Shown here piece after piece: positions 48,801 through 58,385 of a stretch of 64,000 bases of DNA. This DNA comes from Oryzias latipes (taxonomy: Eukaryota; Chordata; Actinopteri; Beloniformes; Adrianichthyidae): contig NC_019870.2 of assembly GCF_002234675.1 (NCBI RefSeq), positions 3,802,985-3,866,984 on the forward strand, written 5' to 3'. A model generated the notes under the pieces. It saw only the letters and a list, made by a program, of their open reading frames with translations. It ran no database searches and was not told the DNA's origin. A program made the translations under genes and the position numbers. How positions within the stretch are numbered: position 1 is the first letter of the stretch; every line of letters begins with the position of its first letter.

Positions 48801-51237
48801 TGGGTGGATGTGCTCACCGTCTGTGCTTCAGGAATTAATGCTCGCCCGAATTCTAACCACTGGCCTTAAGAATGACTGAGGATGATGAGGTTGGCAGTTC
48901 ACGCCCCTCCTCCTCCTTCTTCAACCACAATATGACAACAAACTGATCACATGCTCCCTCATCTGGAATAAGAACTAGGTCACGCTTGTCTTCATCAGGA
49001 GAATCTCCATACATCTGCAGGTTCAGCTGCGAGCGGCGCACCAGCCAAGCCCCGCCCACTTAAAAAGACTTATCTCTGGCAGCGCTAAATTACAAGGACT
49101 GCTTCGACAGCGGCCCGTCAGCTGGACAGACGGCTGCTTTCAGTCCAGCGACAGTAGCCTACTTCATTACCACCTAATCTGTGGGCATCTGTAATCTTAA
49201 AACTCTGAACACAGACGCTGTGAGGGATCTAATGTTCACCAGCTCATGTCGACCGCAGAGACGCCCGGCACATGACGTCTGATATTACAACTAGAGTGCA
49301 TTTTTGCCCTTTTCTTTTTTAATGAATAAATGAAGTAAAATAAATATTACGACCACTAGATTCAAATACATATTATGAAATATGTTTTGACAATATACTT
49401 TTTAACTTTCAAAATGTTAATCCAAAATTGTTTGCTGATACTTTCTTCCAAATTCATTAAAGGGTTTTGTTTATAATTATAAACGCCACATTGATAATAA
49501 CTTATAGAATATTTTAAATCGTTTATCCACAACTTTTCCTTGTCAGGTCATTTTTTTATTTATTTGTTTTAGACTCTAAAACTCAAGAGAATACAGATTT
49601 TTTTTAAAGTTTCTATAAAAATTGACAAAGCCTTTTGGTGAAACATCTTCAACTTTAAAAACCAAGTCCAGATGACAACCTTTAAACCCACGATGATGGA
49701 ATCAACCTGGATGAATGAGAGTCTTCAAATCTTCATAGACATATTTCTATAAAAAGGATTCCAGGTTATGAGAAGGAAGCTTTTTTTTTTTAAACACAAC
49801 TAGTGTTTTAAACTGAATAAAGCCTCTAAAAAGTGACAAATGCTAAAGCTTACATTGTAAACTAACAGCAGTATGGAGTACTTTGAATAAAATTACATAG
49901 ACATCACTGTTTGGATTTTCTGAATCTTGTAAGAATCCAAACTCTCAAACCATTCAAAACTTAAAGCAATTTATTTTTCTTTATTCTTTTTAGTATGGGA
50001 TATTTACAATGTAATAAATATTTTGAGATTCCATAAAAACCTCAAAAATGTGAACAAGAATTTTCTGTGTTTGTAATTTGCAGATATTTAGATGCTTTCT
50101 GTTTAGAATGCATCACGCAGGAATAAAGTTTTGTTTAAACCGCTTATTGAATACCGTTTTTTGTAATAAATACTCAGAGGAACACTTTATGGATACATTT
50201 GAGATATAAGAAAAGACATATTATTACAAAAAAAAAACTAGAAAACAAAGGAATAAGTGACTATGACCTTGCATTCTGTCAATGGTTTCCATAATATTTG
50301 TTCTTAAGTTTCAAGGCAACAGATATTGATCAGTTTTGTTTCTTTTTAAGCTTTTTTTTATATTATGAAACTCCCAAGACAGACAACTTCTCAACATCCC
50401 AAAACATTGTGTAGAAATGGCTATAATCAGTAAAATAAAGCGTCTATTTATCCTTCATAATTAATAAATAATTACATTGAAATGTAGAAATATTACCAAC
50501 AAGTTCCTTTTACCAAAGGAGCCATACTTTAACTTGAGAAGATTTTCACATTGGTCTCTACTTTGTTGGGACATATGTCCAATTCTTCTTTCTGTTTGAC
50601 CATTGATTTTGCACATTGTAAACATTTTTTTCATTGTTTTAAAGACTGTAAACAATCTGGTGCTAAATGAAATTATTCCCTAATTTTTGTCTGATTCTAT
50701 AAAGTTCTGGCATAAATCTGACTTTATTCAATGCTTATTTTACCAGGTACTGCAGTCCTTATTACTTCATTATTTTGAAATTCAGCTTGTTTGATTTACT
50801 TTATCAGCCTATAGTCACAGAACTATTTAGTGTGACTGCATAAAATAGAAGAAATATAGTTGCCAAAGGAGAAAATAGATGAGCTCCTCCTAATGACTGA
50901 CACTGATTTCTAATTTTTTTTTCATAAAATCTTTAAATTTAAAAGGAGCTTTTGGAAAAAATAATTCATTTTTGGATTTTCAATAGTAAAATCTGGAACA
51001 TTATCATTTATTTTGACGATATTGGTCGCAGTTTTTCGTGTCCTGGAAGGACTGAGGCGCTTCCGTTAGCAGGGGGCAGCTAGCTAAGCTGCGGGACTGA
51101 CGGATGGTAGAGAGACGCCGGTCCGCTCAGCCCCACAACCCCGCAGAAAACGCAAGTCAAACAGAAGTGTGTGTGTGGGGGACGGGAACGAGAGTCCCAG
51201 CTTTCACCGAGACTCCAGCCGGCTACACATACCCCAT
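36684..51237 (-). CDS. homer1: homer1, Homer scaffold protein 1 (9 exons, 356 aa)
   Basis: Homer1 links group I mGluRs, IP3 and ryanodine receptors and Shank through an N-terminal EVH1 domain and tetramerises through a C-terminal coiled coil. Join on the - strand, 5' to 3': 51237-51233, 42673-42517, 41732-41601, 41523-41431, 39653-39511, 39273-39114, 39039-38929, 38846-38766, 36872-36684. All borders are GT-AG with agreeing phases and the sum is 1071 nt. EVH1 covers about residues 1-111, with [17 protein letters not shown] and [19 protein letters not shown]; the aromatic Trp24 that grips PPxxF ligands is present. The coiled coil covers residues ~180-350 and ends [21 protein letters not shown]. 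Human HOMER1 is 354 residues. The start is fixed by exon 1 ending ATGGG before a GTATGT donor, the same split glycine codon as in mammals. It runs convergently to jmy. Confidence 0.96.
37199..37310. repeat. palindrome with TGCATTATCAC arms
   Basis: Arms of ~40 bases (about 37199-37240 and 37271-37310) share TATGCATTATCAC and TTAACGCAC in inverse orientation. It lies in homer1 intron 8. An outer inverted pair TTATACCATGGTC (about 37315) and GACCATGGTATAA (about 37697) suggests a further element. Confidence 0.65.
38766..38846 (-). CDS. homer1: homer1 exon 8
   Basis: [20 protein letters not shown] to LLQKLE, 27 codons, phase 0 both ends. Coiled coil. Confidence 0.93.
38929..39039 (-). CDS. homer1: homer1 exon 7
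   Basis: [18 protein letters not shown] to ALRAKEE, 37 codons. Human: [29 protein letters not shown]. Confidence 0.95.
39114..39273 (-). CDS. homer1: homer1 exon 6
   Basis: [20 protein letters not shown] to EEAERLHKR. Nearly identical to mammals. Starts the coiled coil found in long Homer1 isoforms. Confidence 0.96.
39274..39510 (-). other. homer1: homer1 intron 5 (237 bp)
   Basis: In mammals this intron is very long and holds the alternative end of the activity-induced Homer1a. Here it is 237 bp. No AATAAA or ATTAAA is seen on the - strand. Reading through the donor gives one Arg codon (AGG) and then TGA. Confidence 0.85.
39511..39653 (-). CDS. homer1: homer1 exon 5
   Basis: [19 protein letters not shown] to [12 protein letters not shown] plus two bases. 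The linker between EVH1 and coiled coil, matching human [16 protein letters not shown]. Confidence 0.94.
40661..40720 (-). CDS. homer1: candidate homer1 cassette exon (60 nt)
   Basis: Inside homer1 intron 4, a TTTCTCCTCAG acceptor and a GTAACATC donor frame exactly 60 nt, open and phase 0 like exon 4's end and exon 5's start. It would add [20 protein letters not shown] between PSQ and ESA. The insert is basic (six Lys/Arg in 20). It is not in the standard human protein as I recall it, so I treat it as optional and left it out of the 356-residue count. Confidence 0.5.
40943..41275 (+). repeat. D1 family copy in homer1 intron 4
   Basis: Opens with GACTGTATATGAGAACT, then 'aacaagaagtggctcc', 'tctatcggtcagaag' and 'ataaactgaccaatcag'. 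It lies about 220 bases upstream, in homer1 orientation, of the candidate cassette exon. Confidence 0.7.
41431..41523 (-). CDS. homer1: homer1 exon 4
   Basis: [20 protein letters not shown] to TELTSTPSQ, 31 codons. Identical in order to human [31 protein letters not shown]. Confidence 0.97.
41601..41732 (-). CDS. homer1: homer1 exon 3
   Basis: [20 protein letters not shown] to CESHLAK, 44 codons. Second half of EVH1, including the [17 protein letters not shown] core. Confidence 0.97.
41979..42064. mobile_element. 86-bp TTAA-flanked palindromic MITE
   Basis: CCCTTGTGCTATCTTGTGGG reads into its own inverse through a GATGACCCCCGGGGTC core. TTAA lies directly outside both ends (41975-41978 and 42065-42068), a piggyBac-type duplication. 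It shares ends with 896-1100 and sits in homer1 intron 2. Confidence 0.85.
42517..42673 (-). CDS. homer1: homer1 exon 2
   Basis: One base completing Gly2, then [20 protein letters not shown] to RIISLDGSK. First half of EVH1, with Trp24 and Phe14 kept. Confidence 0.97.
45890..46490. mobile_element. ~600-bp element with CCGGACTATAAGTCGC inverted ends
   Basis: Left end TACCTTATTTCCGGACTATA and right end (inverted) TACTGTATTTTCCGGACTAT; 'gcgacttatactccg' recurs inside both ends. TA flanks both sides. A TTAACCCTCCTGTTGTGTTC segment begins at 45998 and looks like one end of another, TTAA-type element inserted within. No transposase. Confidence 0.65.
48480..48640 (-). repeat. copy of the repeat at 1-190
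   Basis: The reverse complement carries 'tttctgcagagcagcagca' and 'attagaaattcacctctgag', matching 1-190 and 9300-9480. On the + strand it also has 'atgatgatcggagtggga'. Confidence 0.6.
51233..51237 (-). CDS. homer1: homer1 exon 1, coding part
   Basis: ATGGG followed by the donor GTATGT; Met1 and two bases of Gly2. This split is conserved in mammals and gives the correct frame into exon 2. Confidence 0.85.
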
Positions 51238-51560
51238 TTTTGTTAGATTCCGGTGCCGAGTTGAGTCGAAGAACGATCCCGTCGCTCTGGCAGGACTCAG
51301 GCTAGCCGCTGCCGCTTGATCCGCTGTCCCTAAATAAAGCTGCTCTGAGGTCCCGACCGGCGGAGCCACTCCGCTGTCTCAGTCCGACATGGCTCGGTGT
51401 GCTCTTATGTCCTCGGGTGCTTGGTTTGGGCCGGCTCGGTCGGAACAAAACGAGTCGGTGCAGGCATGGTGATGACAGAAAAACAGCAGCGCGCGCGCGC
51501 TCGATGCTACAACAACCGTTAGCCAAATAAAGCCCAACTCATCATCAGTTATGCGGGATT
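51238..51560 (-). promoter_or_regulatory. homer1: homer1 5' UTR and promoter region
   Basis: CpG-rich stretch upstream of the homer1 start with a GCGCGCGCGC run near 51490. It is the likely CpG-island promoter. No TATA box identified. Confidence 0.5.
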
Positions 51561-52499
51561 ATCGGGCTAAACTCGGGACTAAACTGACAGCAGAGGGAGA
51601 CTGATTTACAGTACAATTAAGAGCCAGATGTTTAAATCCGGGAGGAGAATCCGAGGGGAATGTTCTTTGTTTGTTTTGACAGAGAAAGTATTCAAAAAAG
51701 AAGCTAACGTAACTACTATTCGAAGTTAGCTTAAGGCTTAATCAAAAATAACCTTTGGTCAAATTTGACAAAATATGTAAATTATTAAAGAGTAATTTTA
51801 CACGATTTTGTGAATTTCAACAACACAAAAAATCGATTCATAAATCCCAGCTTTGGCCACACGATTCTCAATTTACCGTAAATAAAAAATAAAGTCCATC
51901 CACGGATTGATTTTAGAGAGTTTTACCGCCGCAGATGATGCGTTTAAAGCCGCTCGGACATCTTTTGTCCAGACGTCGCCTCATCTCCGCTCCTTGTGGA
52001 TAAAACACTTGATGTACACTCCAGGTTTATCATCACGTACCATCCTCCGCCTCCTCCTCCAAGATTACAGCAGCTCAGCCTCACCGTCGACGGTGCCCGG
52101 GAAAATACGGGCTTCTGCTGATGTGCTTTAAAAGCCAGTAAAAAACAAACGTGATATATTTTTTTAATTCTCAAGTTTTCTCCCTCCAAAACCCGGTTTC
52201 GAGTGTAGTGAAATGGGGATGCTCCATCGGCCGGCGCATCCTCTTTAGCATCCACCCCTGTGCCCTCTGTCAGACCCTCATCTCACTCAAGAGCACAAGC
52301 TCCTTCCGACGAGGCGCCTGCCGGAGCGGCAAGGCCGTGACGTCATCACGCTGCATTCACAGGCAGAACAGTGAAACTTTCGACATTTTTTAAAATTAAA
52401 TGTTTTTAAATTATTCAATTTGTAAAATATTCAATTTATAAAATATGTATTCCGTATAACAAATTTCCCCCCAATAATCAAGTTTATATATATTAAAAG

Positions 52500-53195
52500 A
52501 GAGGTCTGAGGTCTTTCCAGGTATCTGTTGTAGCCAATCCTCCAGCTTGGGGGTTACTGCCCCGAGTGCTCCAATTATCACAGGCACCACTGTCACCTTC
52601 ACTTTCCAGGCTTTCTCCAGTTCTTCTCTGAGTCCCTGGTATTTCTCCAGTTTCTCATGTTCCTTCTTCCTGATGTTCCCATCGCTTGTCACTGCCACAT
52701 CCACCACAACGGCTTTCCTCGGTTCTTTATCCACCACTACAATGTCTGGTACGTTCGCCATTACCATCGTATCAGTCTGGATCTGGAAGTCCCATTCTCT
52801 ACCACTTTCGGAGGTGTTTCCCATTTTGACCTTGGGGTTTCCAGTCCATATTCTGCACACATGTTCCTGTATATTATTCCAGCCACTTGATTGTGGCGCT
52901 CCATGTATGCTTTCCCTGCCAGCATCTTACACCCTGCAGTTATGTGCTGGATTGTTTCAGGCGCCTCTTTGCACAGCCTACACCTTGGGTCTTGTCTGGT
53001 GTGGTAGATCTACACCTTGGGTCTTGTCTGGTGTGGTAGATCTACACCTTGGGTCTTGTCTGGTGTGGTAGATCTACACCTTGGGTCTTGTCTGGTGTGG
53101 TAGATCTACACCTTGGGTCTTGTCTGGTGTGGTAGATCTACACCTTGGGTCTTGTCTGGTGTGGTAGATCTGAGCCTCTATTGCTCTGGTGCTCA
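52500..53195 (-). mobile_element. R2/R4-type (Rex6-like) LINE, 3' part
   Basis: On the - strand: ICHTR-like zinc-knuckle region (CRLCKEAPETIQHITAGCK), then MERHNQVAGIIYRN, then a restriction-like endonuclease core PDIVVVDKEPRKAVVVDVAV with EKLEKYQGLREELEKAW and VTVVPVIIGALGAVTPKLEDW. Family members use this domain for target-primed reverse transcription. The copy is 5'-truncated, frameshifted by an internal 32-bp repeat, and interrupted by another transposon; its upstream piece resumes at 56210. Confidence 0.85.
52979..53170. repeat. 32-bp tandem repeat inside the LINE
   Basis: Six copies of ACACCTTGGGTCTTGTCTGG plus 12 more bases. The unit corresponds to the YHTRQDPRC codons of the LINE, present once in intact relatives. 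32 is not a multiple of 3, so the expansion breaks the frame. Confidence 0.9.
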
Positions 53196-53958
53196 GGGGC
53201 CTCATTTATAAAGGTTGCGTACGCACAAAAGAAGGCGTACGCCACTCTCTACGCAATAGTTGAGATTTATAAAAAGCAAACTTGACGGGAAAATGTGCGG
53301 TCCTTCACGCAAGCTCTGACCCAGCCAGGCGTACGCACAAAAAACGGGTGAAATGAGAAACGGCGACACCGTCGGCAGATGGAAGAAACACGTGAAAGTG
53401 AAAATGACAATACTGCCTCTCAGAAATAACATGAAGACTTCACAAAGCAAGTATTACAATTAACAGCCTACACGAACACGTTTGACCGATCAGCAGTGAA
53501 ACAAATAAAAAAATCAAACGAAAATTACAACAGAAATTCAAATGAACACATATTTGCAAAAAGAAAAGTGAAACATGTTCTGCAATATTGGCATGTTGTG
53601 CAATTCATCCTCATAAATAATATAAATAATATAGTTAACAGAACGAAATAATCTACACAACTGATATTCCCGTCAATGTGTCCGTCTGGCGGAGCAGAGG
53701 AGCAATCAGACAGACAGATGGATAGATAGAGAGAGATGCATTAATTCTCCACTGGGGAAAGTTGTTTTCATAGTAAAATATTTCTTCATAAGCTACAGAA
53801 TTATGGTATTCATGCATATCAGAAAGCAACAAGAAATTACATTTGCGCTGATCAATTTCCCATTTCCACCTCGATTATTACCGACATCTGTAGCTTGTAA
53901 GACGTAATTAAATGGATGGAAATAAAATGCCCCATCACAATGCGTAAAATGACGCACA

Positions 53959-54110
53959 ATGGCTGATCTTGCGCTCTTAGAAGATGTGGCAAATGGAAGA
54001 ATTCGGAGTGAACGCATCTTTAGACAGCAAGGAGACTTGTTGGCAAACGAGGACGAGTGGCTTATGAGCCGGTTCCGACTTCCTCTGCGGGCTTTTGGGG
54101 GTGTGTCACC
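53959..54110 (+). pseudogene. Harbinger transposase, N-terminal remnant
   Basis: MADLALLEDVANGRIRSERI then a DLLANEDEWLMSRFRLPLRAF stretch resembles the start of fish Harbinger nuclease-type transposases. The frame then runs into unrelated GC-rich sequence, and no DDE catalytic motifs follow. Confidence 0.7.
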
Positions 54111-54198
54111 CCGTGCATCTGGCGCGTCGGTGTCCCCCTCCGCCTCAGTCACCACTCCACTTAAAAGGGATTTCCCAATTATTGCCGCCAGTCTCTCA

Positions 54199-54249
54199 TC
54201 AGGAGGGGTCAGCTCCGGTGTCCCCCCCGTACACCCGTGTCTGCCACGG

Positions 54250-54280
<31 letters not shown>

Positions 54281-54546
54281 GGGGGATACAGCGCTAGACG
54301 TTTTTTTGCTTTGACTTTGATGTCCGACCTTTTCTTTTTTATTTCGGCCACGGTCCGAGGTTGTGAGGCTACAGCATTTTCGGCGTCTGCCGCCGTTTGC
54401 CACTCACGTGCCTTTTTGGCATTAGTAATGCCCACACTGTGCCCTCCAAACAACATTATTCTCCTCTTTTCCACCTCGCCAACGATAACTTCTACTTCAC
54501 ATTGAGTGAAGTTACGTTTTTTTGATTTTCTCTCCGTGTATGGCAT
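54199..54546 (-). pseudogene. Harbinger Myb/SANT-like protein, truncated
   Basis: Reads RNFTQCEVEVIVGEVEKRR, LFGGHSVGITNAKKAREW and VASQPRTVAEIKKKRSDIK. This is the three-helix DNA-binding partner found beside Harbinger transposases, needed for import and end binding. The C-terminus is replaced by a low-complexity proline/histidine stretch from a G/GT tract, so it is probably not functional. Confidence 0.75.
54243..54284. repeat. GT/G tract
   Basis: GTGTGTGTGTG followed by about 21 G. It interrupts the Myb-like open frame's C-terminus. Confidence 0.85.
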
Positions 54547-54599
54547 GGTTTTGCAATCAATGAATATTCATTTGTGGGCGTTTCACGGACTATTTATGG

Positions 54600-55580
54600 C
54601 AGTAGCGGTTTTAGGCACGGGCCATACGGGCGATCGCCCGGGGCGGAAAAATGACGGAGGGGCGGCGCCAGCGGCTCAGCTCTTGTAAAATACTTTATGC
54701 ATCACTATTGGTTTACTTATATCACAGAGTTTGTAACAGCCTGAAACCTGGCGGCGCCCCCGCCCCGCAGCTGCGCTCCCTGCTGTCTTTGAGAAGTAGA
54801 CGCAAATGTGTGTGAGAAGGAGAAGGGAGGGGGCGCGGGGTGAAGGGTGCAGGCTGAGGTGAGCACGGAGCACAAAACGCATGCGCAAACCTGGCTGGAT
54901 CTTCTTCCAGGGGGGCAACGGTCGCGGGCCGCGGCTCAGTGCTTGATGAAAAAATAAAAATAAAAATTGCGCCGCCATGTAGCGAATTAGCGCCCCTGGG
55001 TGCAGCTGCACGCGCTCCTGCTGGAAATGTTTGACGAACGGGAGGGGGGGGGGGCTGCGGGTATAAAAAAATCATGCTTTTTTGGTTATTTCAAATAAAA
55101 AATGGGAAAACAAAAAAAAATTCTTCACTTAGATGACAGTTGGTTTAGTCGACAGACTTGATACCTATGTCAGGACATTTATGCTAAATGCAAAAACATC
55201 TGAAATATGGAGAAAAAAGGTCAAAGCTGGTGCCCAATTTAGAAAGAAAAGAGAAGAAGAGGAGAAAAGAGACAAAGAAAAGGGTATTATCACATAGCTA
55301 GATGCACGTTTTCTAAATTCGAATGCTACCTGCCCTACAACAACAACAACGTTGCAGAGGAAAAATCTCTTGTTTGGTCTATCATGACCAAAACTGAAGT
55401 AGGCCCAAATATTGCAAATAACGTCATTTTTAAGATATTTATTCTTAAATGTTTGCTCTGCCTTAACTTGTAACATTAGTTATGATTCGTGTGTCTGTCT
55501 GCTCTGCTGTAACACAAAGTTTTTGTTGTGTTTTATTGTTGTATATTAGTTCATAATGTTAAATAAGCTGTGATGGTAGC

Positions 55581-55618
<38 letters not shown>

Positions 55619-56001
55619 AACTTTTCAAAACTCCAGTTGATCAAGTCATACCTGAGATCACCAATGTCTCAGGAGCAACTCACTAACCTGCTGTTAATAT
55701 CAATCATTCAGGGGGGGAGCAGATTTCATATGATGACGTTATTGACAAGCTTGCATCAGGAAGGCCACAAAGGTTAGGTTTTAGTTAGTGTTTTCTCTTC
55801 TTAGTGCTGCAGTTACATTTATTCTAGTGTATTATTAGTGTGATTTGTAGTTTATAATATTTATTTCAGATTGTTTGTGTTTATTAAATATTTCCTAACT
55901 GTATTTTCAGTTACAATAAATGGACAAAGTGACTCTATGGGGGGGGGGGGCGCTAGAGGAGGGCCTCGCCCGGGGAGTAATTCAGGGTAGAACCGCCACT
56001 G
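54600..56001. mobile_element. 1.4-kb non-autonomous hAT element nested in Harbinger
   Basis: Ends CAGTAGCGGTTTTA and, inverted, CAGTGGCGGTTCTA (12 of 14). A perfect 8-bp duplication ATTTATGG flanks it (54592-54599 and 56002-56009), the mark of hAT insertion. It carries a CTG repeat and a G run but no transposase. Confidence 0.88.
55583..55618. repeat. (CTG)n microsatellite, ~11 units
   Basis: Pure CTG run inside the nested hAT element, in the CTG orientation on the + strand. Confidence 0.95.
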
Positions 56002-56209
56002 ATTTATGGGCAACTATGGGCGTGTGATGAGGCCGCAAAAGCTGCGCAGCATTTAGAATTGGTTGTGATTTATTAAGGGAAAGATGCGTAGGATGTGCGT
56101 GCGCACGGTTTTATAACTCCGAATATTTCTGTGCGTACGCACGTCCTATGTTTCATCCGTACGCCACTTCTGACGCAAATCCTACGCAAAGTTTTATAAA
56201 TGAGGCCCC

Positions 56210-56310
56210 TGGGCTTGTTCCTGAGCTGCCAGGATAAGCGCTTCGGTGCTGTCCGGTAGCCCAGCCCTTTCTAGCCATTGGTAGGACTTCTTGATATCAG
56301 CCAACATAAA
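56210..56310 (-). mobile_element. LINE continuation on the far side of the Harbinger insert
   Basis: - strand reads ADIKKSYQWLERAGLPDSTE then LILAAQEQA, the segment that directly precedes LSTRAIEAQIYHTRQDP at 53195. The two pieces join in frame across the insertion. Confidence 0.8.
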
Positions 56311-56835
56311 ATAGAATATACAATTATCAATAATAATTGAAAAAGAAGTTTTAAAAAATTGTTGTTTTACATATTTATAAATTACCTAATTATGAATTAT
56401 ATGTACACACAAATATGTAAAAAGAAGTTGAAAAACAAAGATACATATTGAAGAATGGACTGAACACTGGAAAGAACTGTCAGTTTGGGATGTTAAACAT
56501 ATGCGTATTAAAAAAATAAGTTAAGCAACAACATCATATTGACTGAAAACCACAGATACGAACAAGATTATGTTGTAAAAAAGTATATAATCGTAAATGA
56601 TCGGATTCTGTCTTTTTAAGCTTATTTCTATGGCACTATTTTGCAGTCTAGGCTGACTAAACTGGTTCATAACAATAAAGAAAAGATATGAGAACATAAA
56701 AACAAGAAAAAGCATAAAAATCAAATTTGAATTGAGCTTCTGTTATGTTTCGATTGATTATTAGTATTTTTTTTGTGTTGTGATGATCACATTTTCCGAA
56801 TTTCACACCAATGTCATCACAATTAAAACCACTCT

Positions 56836-56890
56836 GAGCAAAGATTCTGACAAAAAAAAACTAGATTTTTTTTTGTCAGAATCTTTGCTC
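56836..56890. repeat. perfect hairpin, 25-bp arms
   Basis: GAGCAAAGATTCTGAC plus nine A, loop CTAGA, then the exact complement. See the matching finding. Confidence 0.9.
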
Positions 56891-57657
56891 ATATTGCTTT
56901 TCTAAATATTTTTGTATTTGTTTATTGCTTTGTTGACAAAGTAGATTGTGAACAGGATCATGCTGGAGTCCGTGAGTTCTCTCTTCTCCGTGCGCCTAAA
57001 TCAAAATCATGTTTGATTTCTTTTTTCTCCTCTGGGAGGTTGGATGAGAATCCTTCACCTGATTACTGACAAGAAAACCGATCAGATGACCAAACAAACA
57101 CCGACCCGCTGTGACTGTCAGCCGGCTGCTGCCCAAGAAGTACTGAAGTCAAACCTGCAACCACGAGGATTGTCTTTATCCTGTGTTTTATAGTTTTGCT
57201 GCAGGAAATCCACTTTATTTGCTTTTTAATGAGAATAGAGGACAGAACCCCAGTGCACCATACTTTCCCCGGCTTCAAACTTCTAGCAGTGTACTAGCAA
57301 CTAATTGCTATTACATTTATTTCAAACATGTACAGTAAGTTGCATGCACTATAGTACTTATACACCATAGTGTTAATAATAATGACAATAATGGAAAATC
57401 TACCTTTTTAGCATAGCAGTATTAATACAAAATAGTATAAGTCTAAGCAGAGAAAATTGGCTGTTCTGGCCCTGGTTTATGAAACCATCTGCCCTCTGCT
57501 TTGAGTTAAGGTCAATACCATGACAACACATCACACCACCTATCAACTAGTCCACTTCTTGTGAACACGGGATTTAAACCTACAGAAATAACACGATTAA
57601 GGTACGAACACTAGATTGAATACACATTTCTTTCATAAGTAACCATCATACAAGCGA

Positions 57658-57764
57658 GATAATGCCCTCCCAAGGCTTTATCAGAAATTAACGGACGTCA
57701 CGGTTCAGGCTTCCGCGTCGTCCGTTAATTTCTGATGAAGCACACCTCGTCGGGCATTATCCCT
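57658..57764. repeat. palindrome with GATAATGCCC arms
   Basis: Arms contain GATAATGCCC and CAGAAATTAACGGACG in inverse order, separated by about 20 bases. A likely MITE, perhaps related to the TGCATTATCAC palindrome at 37199. Confidence 0.7.
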
Positions 57765-58060
57765 TACAAAATGGACATCCTGCAGCCACTGAGATTTCTC
57801 CCGGATGATGGTATAAATATTAACAATTTTGTCCTAGATTATGTCACTCAGCTGAAATTTGCCCTTTAAATCCAGTATTATCCAGTAACATTTTATCCAA
57901 TAATTCTGTATTAGACCACATTTATATGTTTTAATTAGGACTTGTCAGTCTTCTTCCCCCACCCTCATTTTTATTTATGTTGACATGACGTGCAGCTAAA
58001 AACCAAACTGGGCACATTCAACACAGAGTTGACACTGGATACAGGCCCCCAGCCCACATG

Positions 58061-58069
58061 TATAAATAG
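58061..58069 (+). promoter_or_regulatory. cmya5: candidate cmya5 TATA box
   Basis: TATAAATAG, which also resembles a MEF2 site read on the other strand. Located about 325 bases before the chosen start codon. A muscle gene with a TATA/MEF2-like promoter would fit, but no transcript evidence is available. Confidence 0.45.
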
Positions 58070-58385
58070 ATCCACGGGGACAAACATGGCAGAGACCTTT
58101 TAGTCTAATTTTGAGAATTATTCCAGTCTAGAAAAACAGATTTAGCTTGTCTGTGTAAACCCACATGAACCCTGTAGTTCCTCTGAAGAAAAGGCAAAAG
58201 ATCCAACCCAGCAAACAGATGACACATCCACTTCTTCACATGCCAATGCTTCAGATGAAACATAGGAAGCCCGGTTTTCTATTTCAAGATTACGCTGAGC
58301 GTGAAAACCTGAGCATGCCCGCTCAGAATGAGATCAACATAGTGGCGAGGAGAGGGCCAGCGACTTCATCAGGAGATTGCAGACA

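Larger units (their letters stand above)
42674..51232 (-). other. homer1: homer1 intron 1 (8.6 kb)
   Basis: Contains a hAT-like end (TAGGGGTGT, near 43444), a TA-flanked element (45890-46490), another hAT-like start (near 47473), an inverted copy of the repeat at 1-190 (48480-48640) and AT-rich unique DNA (49300-51000). A 69-codon open frame at 48853-49059 (-) is unrecognised. Confidence 0.7.
53196..56209. mobile_element. Harbinger-like transposon remnant
   Basis: Inverted ends GGGGCCTCATTTATAAA at 53196 and 56193-56209, followed inside by TGCGTACGCAC words. It interrupts the LINE: the LINE frame reads AQEQA up to one side and LSTRAIEAQ from the other. Two diagnostic pieces remain: a transposase N-terminus (+ strand from 53959, MADLALLEDVANGRI) and a Myb/SANT-like protein (-). 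The catalytic part of the transposase is gone. Native length without the nested insertion is about 1.6 kb. No clean target duplication (AGG/TGG at best). Confidence 0.82.

Noticed and set aside
52547-53071. 174-residue + strand open frame
   Set aside because: Antisense of the LINE endonuclease region plus the 32-bp repeat.
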